A DNA stretch of 64,000 bases from Cydia pomonella. Its lineage: Eukaryota > Arthropoda > Insecta > Lepidoptera > Tortricidae. The DNA is taken from the NCBI RefSeq assembly GCF_033807575.1, contig NC_084717.1, positions 12,959,692 to 13,023,691 of the forward strand. Reading direction: 5' to 3'. Within the stretch, counting starts at the first letter, position 1. Each line of letters starts with the position of its first letter. Shown in pieces: positions 48,614-60,900 of this stretch. The notes below the pieces were generated by a model. It had not been told where the DNA came from, did no database searches, and was given only the letters and a program-made list of their open reading frames with translations. The position numbers and the translations under genes were made by a program.

Positions 48614-48735
48614 ACCAGAATTATTAAAGATAATCCATGCAAATGCATCCATATCAAATTATAATGAGTTGTAGAGAAGAAAACAAAATTATCTACGCTA
48701 TACCAAAAGCAAGACTTACAAAGCATGCTTGAGAT

Positions 48736-48880
48736 ATAATTCCCTACACGGTGGGAAGAAGTTGATAACTCGAGATATAAAATTGAAGAAATTTGAACCT
48801 TATGTAATTCTATTTTAAGTTCTAATTTCTTTAATTTTATATCCCAGTTTTCAACTTCTTCTCGCCGTGAACCGAATTAT
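48736..48880. repeat. Foldback element, ~145 bp
   Basis: ATAATTCC...GGGAAGAAGTTGATAA pairs with TTTTCAACTTCTTCTCGCCG...GAATTAT, and GATATAAAATTGAAGAAATT pairs with AATTTCTTTAATTTTATATC. Confidence 0.75.
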
Positions 48881-49355
48881 AAGTCACGTTAAACATGTAC
48901 GGTCAGCAAAACTATTAGCTCGTAAGCTATATACAAATATGTATGCAGGGATGCCAAGCTAATATCTTTACTGTACTTCACACAGGAGACATACACATAG
49001 GGAGAAATACTTTGTCTAAGTACATATTTTGGTAAATTTCTGAAGGGTTAGAAATACGACGTACTTCGTTGTTGCCACTATGGAAGTATAGACTAAGAGA
49101 TAGCCTCAGAAAATGTGAGAAAACATTCTTTATTGCACTAAAAAGTAAATTAAAAAGTTGCAAAGGATTAATCAGAAAAACTACACTGTTACTTAGTTGT
49201 AACAGGCGGTAATGTTAAAAAGCGAACTCTTCCAGACAACCTTTGGGTAACTAGCAAGAAATGAAAAACTCATAACAGTCAAGGCAAAAGTGGACGACGA
49301 CAAGAAATCGCCTGGATATTAAAATGTTTTTTTTTTTTACACATTTAGATGTAGG

Positions 49356-49505
49356 TAAAGCCCGACCAGAAATATATGATCATTGTCAAGAGGGCGCTGT
49401 TATTCTCATGTGTAGGGTGACAGTTCAGTTTAGTATGTAAAAATTAGTTTCTAATGAAATTCCGCAATATGGCGCGTGGTCATATATTACTGGTCAGGCT
49501 TTATA
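49356..49505. repeat. MITE with AAAGCCTGACC ends
   Basis: Left TAAAGCCCGACCAGAAATAT, right ATATTACTGGTCAGGCTTTA; the inner AGGGCGC and GCGCGTGG parts are near-complementary. Confidence 0.8.
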
Positions 49506-49539
49506 ACAACCATAGCTATGCCCCTGCGAAATAATCAAA

Positions 49540-49822
49540 AACCAGCCAAGTGCGAGTCGGAATCGCGCACGAAGGGTTCCGTACCATTATCTATAAAAAC
49601 GGCAAAAAAATACGTTTTTTGTATGGAAGCCCCTTAAATATTTATTTTATTCTGTTTTTAGTATTTGTTGTTACAGCGGCAACAGAAATACATCATATGT
49701 GACAATTTCAACTGTCTAACTATCACGGCTCATGAGATAGGTACAGCCTGGTGACAAACTGACAGACAGACAAACGGATGGACAGCGGCGGCGGCGGACA
49801 TTCTTTGGATACGGAACCCCAA
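49540..49822 (+). repeat. GGGTTCCGTA-family repeat, short subtype
   Basis: Head CCAGCCAAGTGCGAGTCGGA, middle GCGGCAACAGAAATACATCA, a (GACA)n stretch and end ATACGGAACCCC. It lies downstream of gene A. Confidence 0.8.
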
Positions 49823-50159
49823 ACGAAGGCGCATGGCTATGGTTAATATATCATTGACTCATATACGAGTATATGGTTAACATAGATCAAATTAGACTAC
49901 CCAGAGAGAAAAACGGGGACTACGTTTGTATGGAAAAGCGGTCGTCCCCTTTCCTCTTAACAGCTAATAAAAAAGGTTAACGATTTTGAGAGTAACTAAA
50001 CCCATCTAGTTAGTTTGCTATACTAAACTTAATATTCGATCCGGATATCTGGCAGCTATTCATCGGTGGAGGTCAAATAATGCAGGCCACTTGAAAGATG
50101 CAAGATTTAATAAAACATAATTGCTGTATCTGTACTTGCACGTAGTTATTATTTTATGC

Positions 50160-53100
50160 CTACGTTTTAACGGTAAATATGATAACAAGCCTTCCAACTA
50201 AATCTTGCGTCTGCAATTGGTTGAACGTGATCTCGACTTTGCCCTTCCGGAACGGTAGAAAGTTGGGAATCTTCTCTCCGGGCAGAGTCGTGTTCAAGAA
50301 GCGGTACATTCCCTGGAAGTTATGACAAGTGTTTTAGTAGTACAATCTCCAATTAAAATATCCTCTACTAGATCTTATTTTAACGTGAGTAGACATGATT
50401 TTGCGTGATAATATTTTCTCTAACTTGGGTTTCAGTGATAATCGTCGGACTAACGGCCCGATTCGTAGAATGAGATACGATAACGATAAGTTCTGATTTA
50501 GATCTCATTCAATCATTTAGATATCGTTTGTATGTCGTATAATTAACAGAAGCAGCTGGATCTGGGCAACCAATGTCACTTCGACGTTAGAAATATCGTA
50601 GATAGATCTTATTCAATTAGTACACATTCACCGCTGAGCTACTGAGAGCTGAGATTCGAAAGAAGTGGAATCTTGAGCGTTAAGAGGGTATTAAGGCACG
50701 AGGGTTAAACAAAATTTGCCTCCGAGTGAAAAACAAAAAACTTCACCACACCAACGCGAGGAAAATACTACCAAATACCATAATACCAAAAAAATCAAAC
50801 CAAATCTAAACATCAGAATGAACGTAATAATAAATACATCGTACGTAGTACGTAATCATTACTTTGCCCCAAATGTGAATAGAAGGCAACTTTCTCATTA
50901 GTTTTTGAATAATCAAGAGGGCCTACTACTAGTAGATGTGGTGAAATTAAAATTATACTATGTAAAAAAAAAAACAACTTCAACAAGGATAAAATAAAAT
51001 ACCGTAAGTACGTAAAACGTACCTAGCCATATGTGCATATTGAATATATATTATATTATCGCAATAACTGTTTATGTAAATGTTTTAAGCCTGTAGCAAA
51101 AAACAAACTGTCATAGGGTGTCAAGTTTCGGTGGTTTCGCGGTCGGCTCCCTGACACTGCGGGGTTACGTAACGCATCGCAACCATAACGTGATTCGTAT
51201 AATTTAGTTTTAAAATAAATTGTAATAATATGTATGTTAGTTTTAAGGTATTTATCTACGGGCCACTAGTTTCCTGAAATAAAGATTTTCATTAATTCAT
51301 TCACAACGTACCGGCGCAAAAGGGCAGGATATTCCATATTTGTCTAAAACTGCGCTAAACATCTTTCCGAGGTATTGATCTCGTTGGAATAGGTCGCAAA
51401 ACTTCAGCTTTAGCTCCAATAGACTCCGTTTGTATTGGTTGTTTAGGGCTTCGAAGAAAACGAAATGAATCTGTAAAAATTCAAGGTGTCCTGAGACATA
51501 AAAAACATTAAGCTAATTTTAGGGTGCTATTCACTTCCGCGAGTTGCCCGACATGTATAATATTATAATAGTATTATTGGAGTTTGTGGGCCTTTGAGTG
51601 CCACGTCAACCAGGTAGTGATCTATTGTGACAGCCCTTTAAAGTTCATTACTGATGCCCGTTGAATCCAGGAAATTCCAGATTCTTTGGGCCGTAATGTT
51701 CTGTACCTCATAGGGTTGCAATACGTGCCGCCCTAAGTGGGTACTTCTTTTTGACTAGTAGTGACTAGAAGATTAGTGGTTCGACAGGAACAGAGAATGT
51801 GCATTGCAGTCTTCTCTGACTGCTTGCAGAACCAGCATGTCGTTCTCTTTCCGATCTTGTTTCTTTCCAATTTGAAACATGTGTTTATTCAACTTTTTGC
51901 TGTTGAACCCTTTGATTAGAGCTTTCGAATGTTCTTGCCTTTGACGAACTTCCACCAATCGATTGCTCTTGTTTTTTCTAAGTTGCTGAGCAGAGAATAT
52001 GCATCCCGTTTTGTGACTCCATAGAATGGTTCTGGGCCGACCAGGAGTGTGTCTGCGCCCTTTCTAGCAAGTTCGTCCGCTTCTTCGTTTCCGTTAATGT
52101 CGGAGTGCTCTGGTACCCATATAAGTATGACTGTTGGAGTTAGCCAGTGCATTTAGGTTTGTTTTACAGTTCTGCACTAGTTTTCTATCCAGGTTAATCG
52201 GCGCACATTTGTTGATGGCGTAGACTTCTGCCTGGAAGATTGAGGCCTGTGTGCTCATGATGACGCTAGCTCTGAGCTTAGGTCTCTCACCATAGATCAC
52301 ACATCCTACATCAATGCCTAATGACATTCAGTGTGCGTGTCATCAGTGGGCATGCTAAGGATTATATTTGCAAAAACCCAGGGCTTTAGTTTGGTTAATG
52401 CTTGAGAGCGCCATTTTGGCCTGTTTAGCGTGCATATTCTGTAGACGCAATGCTTGGCCTCCACTAGCACTTGCAATTGCAAGTGGAGTGCTATAATGTC
52501 CAGGTCCAGCAGTGCGTCTAGGGCCGCCCCCGGTGTCGAGGAGAAGGAACCTGTTGCTGTTAAACAAGCCGTGCGTTGCAGGCTGTTTAGGCGCGTCTTT
52601 TGGCTGGTTTTGTTACACCAGACTACGGAGGCGTAGGTAATAATGGGCCTCACTACCGCTGTGTATAGCCACAGCAATTTTGGGTCTTATGCCCCATCTT
52701 ACTCCTGCCATTCGACAGCATGACTACATGGCCATTTTCGCTTTTTAATAAAATAATAATATAATAAATAAATATTATAGGACATTATTACACAAATTGA
52801 CTAAGTCCTACAGTAAGCGCAATAAGGCTTGTGTTGAGGGTACTTAGACAACGATATATATAATATATAAATACTTAAATACATAGAAAACACCCATGAC
52901 TCAGGAACAAATATCCATGCTCATCACACGAACAAATGAACCAGGATTTGAACCCGGGACCATCAGCTTCGTAGGCAGGGTCACTACCCACTAGGCCAAA
53001 CCAGTCGTCAAAACCGGTCGTCGTTTTTGTATAAACTTTTTGCTAATTATATTATATTACTTATGAACGAAAACGAACGACAAGCAAAAGCATTTTTAGA

Positions 53101-55021
53101 CGCTGCTTCGATTTATCTTACCATAAGAGTAGTCCATCACTATTTTAAATATTTAAGAGATCGTCCATAGAAAAAGAGAAAACGTTTTTCCATGATTTTT
53201 TAATATGTTATTGACAGAATGAAAAATAAGGTTTATAGGTTTTTTTTTCAATATTTGCAAAGTATATATTTTTTTTAAAGCGAAACATATGAACTTAGAA
53301 TATATTATGCTGAAGCGATCGACATCAAAATCAAAGTGATTTGTGAAGATTTTGCTAGCAGGAACCGTTTTCTCCCGAAATGAAATTTCATACAAAAAGT
53401 ACTGTTATTTCGTTAGGATCGCAAAGCTATTTTCCTTCTTAACAGGAAAACATATTTTATTTATTCCATAGTTACATGTATTTATAAAGAAAATTATGTT
53501 TATTATTAAGTACTGAAAAAAAATGCTCACCGTGATATTATTTCCCCAAGTATGCTTGATCCCTGCCTCGAGGTTGTAGAGGTAATCACTTTTTCTACCG
53601 TACCTTATGACGCGTGCAGACACATTATATAAGTATTTCTCGTTGACGTGGGCCACTTCGGTACGTTCGGGTATGATTATAATACTCTAGAATAAACAGA
53701 AACATTAAAACCTATGTCACGCATTGAGAGCGTCAATAATCCGAGACTGAGTGTTTAACAATTTCACCCTAGTTATCAGTCTATTTTTCATTTCCAATAT
53801 GAGGAAAGTAAATTACATGTGTGAGTATTAATCAAAACACAACTAAGTATGACCTTACATAGTACTTCTTAAGGGTACTTTCAACTAACACTTTAGATAA
53901 AAGTATCGTTATTTATGGAATGGGGAGTTAAATGCCGGAATGGAAATTGTCCAACAAATCCATTGAAAACCATATTTTTATTGCTTATCGTAAAAATAAC
54001 GTACTTGGAATGTAAAATGCACTGGTGCAGAAACGTATAACTTTCTGCACACTTCATAGAACAACACTTTCAGAGCATGAGAAATGAAAATATATATTTG
54101 ATTTGAGACGATTTTAATTGGCCTTCATAAAAACGTACGTATTTACTTACGTACGTATTTTTATTTATTTGATTACGTATTTCTATTTGTGCTAAGTTAT
54201 TTAACTGGCAAAAAAACTCTTTGACAAAAAAAAGAAAACATTACGCAATTATAAACGAGTTTACCACAAAAATGGCAATTCCAGGATTCTCAGGACCAAA
54301 TAGAATCTTGTCAGGTTACTTTAGTTGATTTGGGATACATTTTTTTTATTCTTTTGCGGTGAAGCTGCAGGAAAGTCGCCTCCGATGCTATAACCATTCG
54401 AGTATAAGCCGCAGAACGGTAGACTACGTCGGAAATAGATCTTTCGACCTCACTGTCCCAGGCCCTAGATCACGCGGCCCCGGTAGGCCTAAGAGCGCTG
54501 GCTGGACGTCGGACGTCATGATAGCCGACATGGAAGACAACAATCTCATACCTGAGGATGCCGAAGACAAAGTGGAGAAGATTAAGTAGGAAAACCGACC
54601 TTGACGCTAGGCCGGGAAAAAGCTAAATTGAAAAAGAAGACTATTTACCCTTCACGAATGAATTAAAACGTGGAATTAGGGGCTCGTTAACATGTTATCC
54701 ATCATAAACTGAAATAAATGTCATATACTAAGAAAAAGTGACCAACCTGGAATCACTTTAATCTGATTAAATTAGAAGGTCCGGACCATCCTGTTCTACC
54801 TTAGGGATGGCCAGGGTGCGCCGTGAGCCTTCAGTTACAAATACATATTCTTAAAAAAAAATACAACCTATGCCCATTTTAATAGTATATTACCGATTAA
54901 TCTTATCTGATCCTAGGAGATAATATAATGATATACTTAATAAATGTATACACACCAAGGTCCATTCCGAATGAAATGTGGTAAGAACAATAACAAGTAA
55001 AAGAACGTTGGCATGCCTCAT
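50160..55021 (-). CDS. DUF1091/CheB-like small secreted protein, gene A (177 aa, four exons)
   Basis: Exons on the minus strand: 54956-55021 (signal peptide, MRHANVLLLVIVL), 53531-53686, 51312-51470 and 50160-50312. All borders are GT/AG, all junctions are phase 0, and the frame is open throughout. Exon 2 has PERTEV, NEKYLYNVS, RYGRKS and TWGNNIT. Exon 3 has YKRSLLELKLKFCDLF and ends GISCPFAP. Exon 4 starts GMYRFLNTTLP and has KGKVEITF. The mature chain has only two cysteines (99 and 123), likely one disulfide, and sequons at NIT and NTT. This pattern fits the insect DUF1091 group, related to MD-2/GM2-activator lipid-binding folds and to CheB chemosensory proteins; ligand binding is inferred only. 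Intron 2 holds a LINE, a SINE and a dispersed repeat. Gene B, next to it, has the same structure. Confidence 0.85.
50454..50615. repeat. Partial CGGCCCGATTCG-family MITE
   Basis: The left terminus CGGCCCGATTCGTAGAATGA and the inner GCAGCTGGATCTGGGCAACC block are present; the right arm is gone. Lies in intron 3 of gene A. Confidence 0.7.
51590..52735 (-). mobile_element. LINE 3' fragment: end of reverse transcriptase plus RNase H
   Basis: Minus-strand frames, interrupted by frameshifts, read LWLYTAVVRPIITYASVVWC (end of the RT palm/thumb region), then an RNase H domain with IFQAEVYAI and WVPEHSDINGNEEADELARK (last catalytic motif), then a zinc-poor tail. RNase H places it in the I/Jockey-related LINE group. 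Several stops and the missing 5' part mean it is inactive. Located in intron 2 of gene A, same strand. Confidence 0.75.
52747..53013 (-). mobile_element. tRNA-derived SINE, near full length
   Basis: Inverse copy: CACAAATTGACTAAGTCCTA, GGTACTTAGACAACGATATA, GGATTTGAACCCGGGACCAT (B box) and AGGCCAAACCAGTCGTC (head). It abuts the upstream end of the LINE fragment, in intron 2 of gene A. Confidence 0.85.
53150..53445 (+). repeat. Dispersed repeat, AACGTTTTTCCACTT family, copy 4
   Basis: GAAAACGTTTTTCCATGATT, AGGTTTATAGG, CCGTTTTCTCCCGAAATGAA and ATTTCGTTAGGATCGCAAAG are shared with the copies at 15.7, 28.5 and 35.5 kb. It ends less than 100 bp before exon 2 of gene A. Confidence 0.75.
54356..54592 (+). 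mobile_element. LINE protein C-terminal fragment
   Basis: Plus-strand frame with DYVGNRSFDLTVPGPRSRG, GRPKSAGWTSDVM and MEDNNLIPEDAEDKVE. It resembles the C-terminal tail of common lepidopteran LINE polyproteins (GRPKK...W...D...NNL.PEDA.DR). It has no ATG and lies antisense within intron 1 of gene A. Confidence 0.65.
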
Positions 55022-55689
55022 GATGCTTCAAATATAACATTTCATTTTGCTGAATAATAGATAAACATTGGCGTACCTATGTAAAACATCACATAAGTAT
55101 AATCATACTTTAATGAGGTTTTGAAGGTAATTGCAGGAATTTGTGGACCGGACGCGTAGAAATGATATAGATCTATGCATATAAATAAAACAGTTGAGAG
55201 ACAAAAACCGTAGGTACATTGAAAAACTAATCTAGGGTTAGGTAGGTAGAAAAAATTGCTGGTTATAAAATTGTATTGAATTTTATTTTATTTTTTGTTG
55301 GTCAATTTGTATCGGATTAATAATTATAAAAAAACGCCACAGGGTCATCTTGAAAGTCGAATGTATAACTTGTTTTATATCGGTTGCTTGGGGCTGTATT
55401 TACTTCTTGGCCTACATAAAATATATAGAATTAAAAACATAGAATAAAATGTATTCAAATCAAAGCATTACTTACTGAAAAAAAAAATTGATTGATATTT
55501 ATTCTAAGACGTTATAATTATTCTTATTTAAATTAGGGTGTCCATTTACTCCACAATCAGCCCTATCATGTTGATAGCGTGACAAATTTCGGACTCTATT
55601 AGGGAACTACGACAATGCCTATTGGTTTGATGCAACCGATCCTTAGACATAATGTCGAAAAAAATATCTGGTCCTTAATAAATAAATAT
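55022..55689. other. Intergenic region upstream of gene A
   Basis: AT-rich; presumably holds the gene A promoter but no core motif stood out clearly. Confidence 0.35.
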
Positions 55690-55958
55690 CGGCCCGATTC
55701 GAAGAATGATTAAGACACGTTTATGATCTTTAAAAGATCGGTGACTAAACGACATGTCAAAATTGACGTTTATTTCGATTCCGCTGTGATCCCAGTTTCC
55801 CAGTAAGATCTATCTACGATATTTCTAACGTCAAAGTGACATTTTTTGCCCGAATCGAGCTGCTTCTGTCAATTATGTGACATACAAACGATATCTAAAT
55901 GACAACTTATCTAAACCTAAACTTATCGTTATCGTTTCTCATTCTTCGAATCGAGCCG
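55690..55958. repeat. CGGCCCGATTCG-family MITE, 269 bp
   Basis: Ends CGGCCCGATTCGAAGAATGA and TCATTCTTCGAATCGAGCCG, flanked by TAT on both sides. Inverted relative to the 45692 copy. Confidence 0.9.
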
Positions 55959-56364
55959 TATCGAATCGATCATGAGATCATGACTGAAAATAATACTAGC
56001 TCCACACAGTGTAAGCTTGCTTGAAAATTTGTGACCACGGCCGGCATAACGTCCACTTTGTCGCTTGCGATGATTGTATCTTAGATTGGTCGGCGAGTAT
56101 AACATAGATTTAAAGTAAAGGTAAGCCCATGCATACAATTCAAAACGAAAAGTCTCGTTAAGCAAAACACAGCGCCATCTGTTGTATTCTATGTAAACTA
56201 CGTGGCCGATGGTCAGAGCAAAGATATAATCAAGTCGCTTTGGCCAGAGACATATGCGAAAGTAGAATTCACTCCTGCCTCCAAAAAACGTGTCTAGAAA
56301 AATGGCTCGAGGGAGACCTTAATCCCTTTCTTTCTTTAAGACAACGATGAAGTGACAATTGAAT

Positions 56365-56510
56365 AAAGGATAACACGCTAGAACGGCCCGCACCCGTCGA
56401 GGCGTCCGATATGTCATTTTCAATAACGGCTGATCGATGATCACGTGGAACTTTCCATAGAAAACGAAGTGCTAGAAGCTCCGGCCCGGTCCAGCACGAG
56501 TTAAATGTTA
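56365..56510. repeat. Degraded GGATGACTCACGCTAGA-family MITE
   Basis: Shares CACGCTAGAACGG, GAGGCGTCCGATA, GGCTGATCGATGATCACGTG and TTTCCATAGAAAACG with the cleaner copy at 58373-58511. Confidence 0.7.
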
Positions 56511-56589
56511 TCATTGTTGCCACAGCTAAACAAGCCATGCTACCATTTTTATTAATATAAATATCACTATTATAGATTTTGCCGTGCTA

Positions 56590-57273
56590 CAAGGGGCGTT
56601 CAATATATTCTCAGTATTGATACCTTCCGTCCTTTTTTAGTAACTAATTGAATACTGGCCACTATGAGGCATTCATTGACATTAAAAAAAAAGTAAATTA
56701 AAAAAATAACTGTTCTCTTGTTTTTCTACAATTGCCGAACCAATGTAATCACCATGGCCGATTTTGCAATTTTACTGAAATTACTAAAAAAAACTGAAAA
56801 AAAATCAAAAAACTATAAAAGAAGAAATGGATTCTGATTACCGGGAGTTTGCACCTTCACTATTTACGGTTCAAAAGTGGTCAAGTGAATTCAAGAGTGG
56901 GAGGGAGAGCATCGAAAATGACCCTAGACCTGGTCGCCCCGTCGCAGCTACTTCAAAGTGGAGAAAATGATATTAGAAGATACTCGAGTGAAGATAAAAT
57001 TAATTGCTGAAAGAACTAAACTTTCTATTGGTACAAGCGACTTTTTTTTGTTCCCAAATCTTAAAAAAGATCTGCGAGGATATCGATTTTCTGACGATGA
57101 AGCGTTTAAGGGGGCAGTGCAAGAGCATTTTGACACTAAAAATAAAAGATATTTTTATGACGGTCTTAAAAAACTTATTGACCGATCTTTAAAGTGCAAA
57201 AACATAAATATTGAAAAAAAAATTACCTTTATCGTTCTCATACATATACCGAGAATATATTGAACGCCCCTCG
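56590..57273 (+). mobile_element. Internally deleted mariner transposon, 684 bp
   Basis: Terminal inverted repeats CAAGGGGCGTTCAATATATT and its near-complement AATATATTGAACGCCCCTCG, flanked by TA on both sides. Inside is the start of a mariner transposase (FTVQKWSSEFKSGRESIEND, then a proline-rich RPGRPVA helix-turn-helix linker), then MILEDTRVKIKLIAERTKLS in another frame, then the C-terminal part (FFLFPNLKKDLRG, RYFYDGLKKLIDR). The central catalytic D,D region is missing. It is a dead or non-autonomous element between genes A and B. Confidence 0.85.
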
Positions 57274-57955
57274 TAGTTTAGTTACTTAAGAATATTAAGT
57301 AGGAATAAGTGGCAGTTAATAGCTATTAAAATGTCTCAGATAAATACATTATTGTTTAATTACATACAAAATACTTCATAACCAAGCTTGCTTTTTAGTG
57401 AATGTCAACATTTAGATTCTTAAGTGAGTCAATAAGTCTACACGTGCATAATGCAAAAGTGCATATATCATCAAGGGGAATACTTTGAAAAACAATAAAA
57501 CCATTTTCAGCCGTGTACGTTTGTTTGTTTTTTTGTTTCCGGATATATAAGTAGCAACCCTCGTAATGAAACAAAATTGTCGCTTAAAGTTTGTTTTAAG
57601 CGAAATGATTTAGCGATGATATGAAATCTCGTATGTGTATTTGATTTTTCTGTATAGTTATTACACAATTTAACGACACAATAAGGCATGTTTTAAAATT
57701 GAGAATGGCATTATGTGACGCCTTTGCACTGCGCAACTCACCACACGAATGAGCGCAGCAGTGTAACTAAATGCGATTTTGACACCCATATATTGGCCCC
57801 ATTCGTAGTGCTCGTAAGGCCGGTATTTACGAAGTAATATATATGTCTATGGTTTATATATAGTCTAGTAATTGTAAGTATACAATTAAAAACTACTTTT
57901 ACTCATTTAGTTAATGAAGTAAGTTACAATAACTTATTCTTGTATAAAACGTATA
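57274..57955. other. Intergenic region downstream of gene B
   Basis: AT-rich; no canonical AATAAA was seen close to the gene B stop on the minus strand. Nothing else recognised. Confidence 0.35.
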
Positions 57956-60900
57956 CTACAATTTTTCTTTGATGACGAAAGTAACGTAAACAGTTGTGAT
58001 GACGTCATTGGTGGGTAGCTGCCGGAACGTAGCTTCTAGTTTACCCTTTTGAATGGATAACATATTGGGCAAGGAAGGCAGCGTCAGGTTATGAAGTATG
58101 TACATGCCCTGAAAACAGAAACATTTAATTTTAAAAAAATTAGTTGTCCGGTGTTCATGGACATCTTTACTTCATTAAATATCGGTTTTTGACAGCAAAC
58201 GAACGAGTTCTTTGAAAAAAAAAACAGATCACTATAGATTATGCTATAATTACTTCACAAGTAAAGATCCTCATCTGACGAATATGGTAACAACTATGAA
58301 GACCTTTATACAATATTTTTTGCTTATCAGTCCAAAAAATAAAGAAAAGTACGTATGTATGTATAGTGCAAAGGATGACTCACGCTAGACCGTGCCCGGG
58401 CCGAGGCGTCCGATACGTTATTTTCTATGACGGCTGATCATTGATCACGTGGTGCTTTCCATAGAAAACGGAGCACTGGAAACTCCAGCCCGGTCTAGCG
58501 TGAGTCATCCTTAAGGTAGGTTAGAATATACTTAATTGCATTCAATAACTTTGTTCTTGGAAGATTGATAAATTCAATACAACACATCAACTTAAAAACT
58601 TGGGAAGCGCTGGTGGCCTAGTGTTAAAAGCGTGCGACTTGCAATCCCCGTTCAAACCCCGGCTCGTACCAATGAGTTTTCGGAACTTATATATATATAT
58701 ATATATATACGAAATATCATTTGATATTTACCAGTCGCTTTTCGGTGAAGGAAAACATCGTGAGGAAACCGGACTAATCCCAATAAGACCTAGTTCCCCT
58801 CTGGGTTGGAATGTCAGATGGCAATCGCTTTCGTAAAAACTGGTGTTTACGCCAAATCTTGGGATTCGTTGTCAAGCGGACCCCAGGCTCCCATGAGCCG
58901 TGGCAAAATGCCGGGTCAACGCGAGGAAAAAGAAGAAGACATCAACTTAAAAACTAATGAGAAAGCAAAGGTCCGCCGCTAGAAGCACTACACGTAACTT
59001 ATCATTATAGAAAGTTATCTGTAGAAAAAACGTATGCCAATGACCTCACTACTGTAGGTTGTTAATGCAAGAGTGAGAAAAATATAAAACGCTACGCTAA
59101 ACGCTACCTCAGTACCTCACGCCCGTCCGTGGACGCTCGAGTTGGCTCTGCAGCGGTGCGGGGCGTGCGGCGTGCATCTTAAACAAATGCAAACGTATAG
59201 GAGCGGCCCTAGTGCGCTGCTTATATCACTTGTGAGTCCGACGTCACCCTACACGCCCCGCTGAACGCTCCGCTTCGAGCGTCCACTCAAGCCTTACACT
59301 CAAGTGTTGCAATGCGTCTGAAGGCGACACGTCAAATAAGGCAAAGTAGACAGAGACGCCACGAAACCAGACTCTATCATAAGATGGAAATAATTGCCAA
59401 GGACTCCCTCTCCTTGGCAATTATTATTCCCATCTTAGAGATAGAGTAACGTGTATACTGAACATAATAAATACATAATTCTTACCGGTTTCATAGGGCA
59501 GGAAATTCCCCGTTTAGCCAGAATAATGTTGAATGTTTTTCCGAAGTAGGGTTCACGTTCAAGCAGGTCGCAAAGCTTTAGATGAATCTCAAAAAAACTG
59601 CGTTTGTACTGGTTGAGCTGCTGGCTCTCCAAAAACACTACATGGAGCTGTGTGATAGCAATTATGTTAGAACATTATTACACAAATTGACTAAGATATA
59701 CAGTAAGCTCAATAAGGCACGTGTTACCTATAACCTATGTACCATCTATACCAGTATATGTATAGTGTTGTCTAAGTATAGGTACTTAGACAACACTATA
59801 CATATACTGCGTATATTTTTATTGTAACCACAAATTTAAACGAGGCGTAGGTCTTAGTGGTATGAATTATTCTGAAAGAAAAGTTTATTTTACTCTTAAA
59901 CACAACAGCATAATTTTATTACTTTTTGAATTGTTTTCGATCCGCAATGTATTTTGTATAACGTGATCACTTATGATAGTTGTGAAGTCGCGTCATTAGT
60001 GCGACGTTTTGAGTTAAAACAAAGTAGTGATACATAGCATGCTTCATTTGTTTATAAAACCTATAAAAGTGTGTTCATTAAACCCTAAACTTTTGATTAT
60101 ATAATTGTCTCAAAAATACATGCTGTATAATATATACCTAAATACTTAAATACATGCATGCAAAACAACTATGACTCAGGAACAAACATTCGTGCTCATC
60201 ACACAAATAAATGTCCTTTGTCCTTTGGTCAGGATTTGAACCCGGGACAATCGGTTTCATATGCAGGGGTATTACCAACTAGGCCAAACAGATCGTCAAA
60301 AAATCTTGATATAGAGCAGGTACCATCGGTATGAGCTTTGAGAAAAGGATTCAGGGAGCAATAATATATAGATTTTTATGGACGGTCAATTAAACTATCA
60401 GCAAAGACGGTCAATTAAAAATCTGGATTGCCGCAGCTTCTTCAGTAGTTGCATAGTAGAAAAACATAACACATACTACACCAAAGATGGATAAAAAGCC
60501 ACGCCGTTGCCAAACGGAAAAGATTTTTCGGAATCATCCCAACTAAAGGTCATACCCGACCGGGGTATGGGCATTGTCAATGTGATCTCGCTTTTTGTGG
60601 TAGGGCACAACATAGCGGATGTCATTCCAGATCTAGAGTAGAGCCCAAATGGGGAAGTACCTCCACCTTAAGGAAAACCGCAGCCAAATAACACTAGACT
60701 CTACTCATAGTGTTGTGTTCCTGCCGGTGAGTAAGGTTGCCAGAGCTCTACTAGGGTGCGGAGTGTTAGGGTTGGCAGCGCGCATGTAACTCCTCTAGAG
60801 TTGCCGGAGTCCATAGCCTACGGAGACAGTTAACCATCAGGCGGGCCGTATGCTTGTTTGCCACCGACGTAGTATTTAAATAAAAATACCACAGCAGGTC

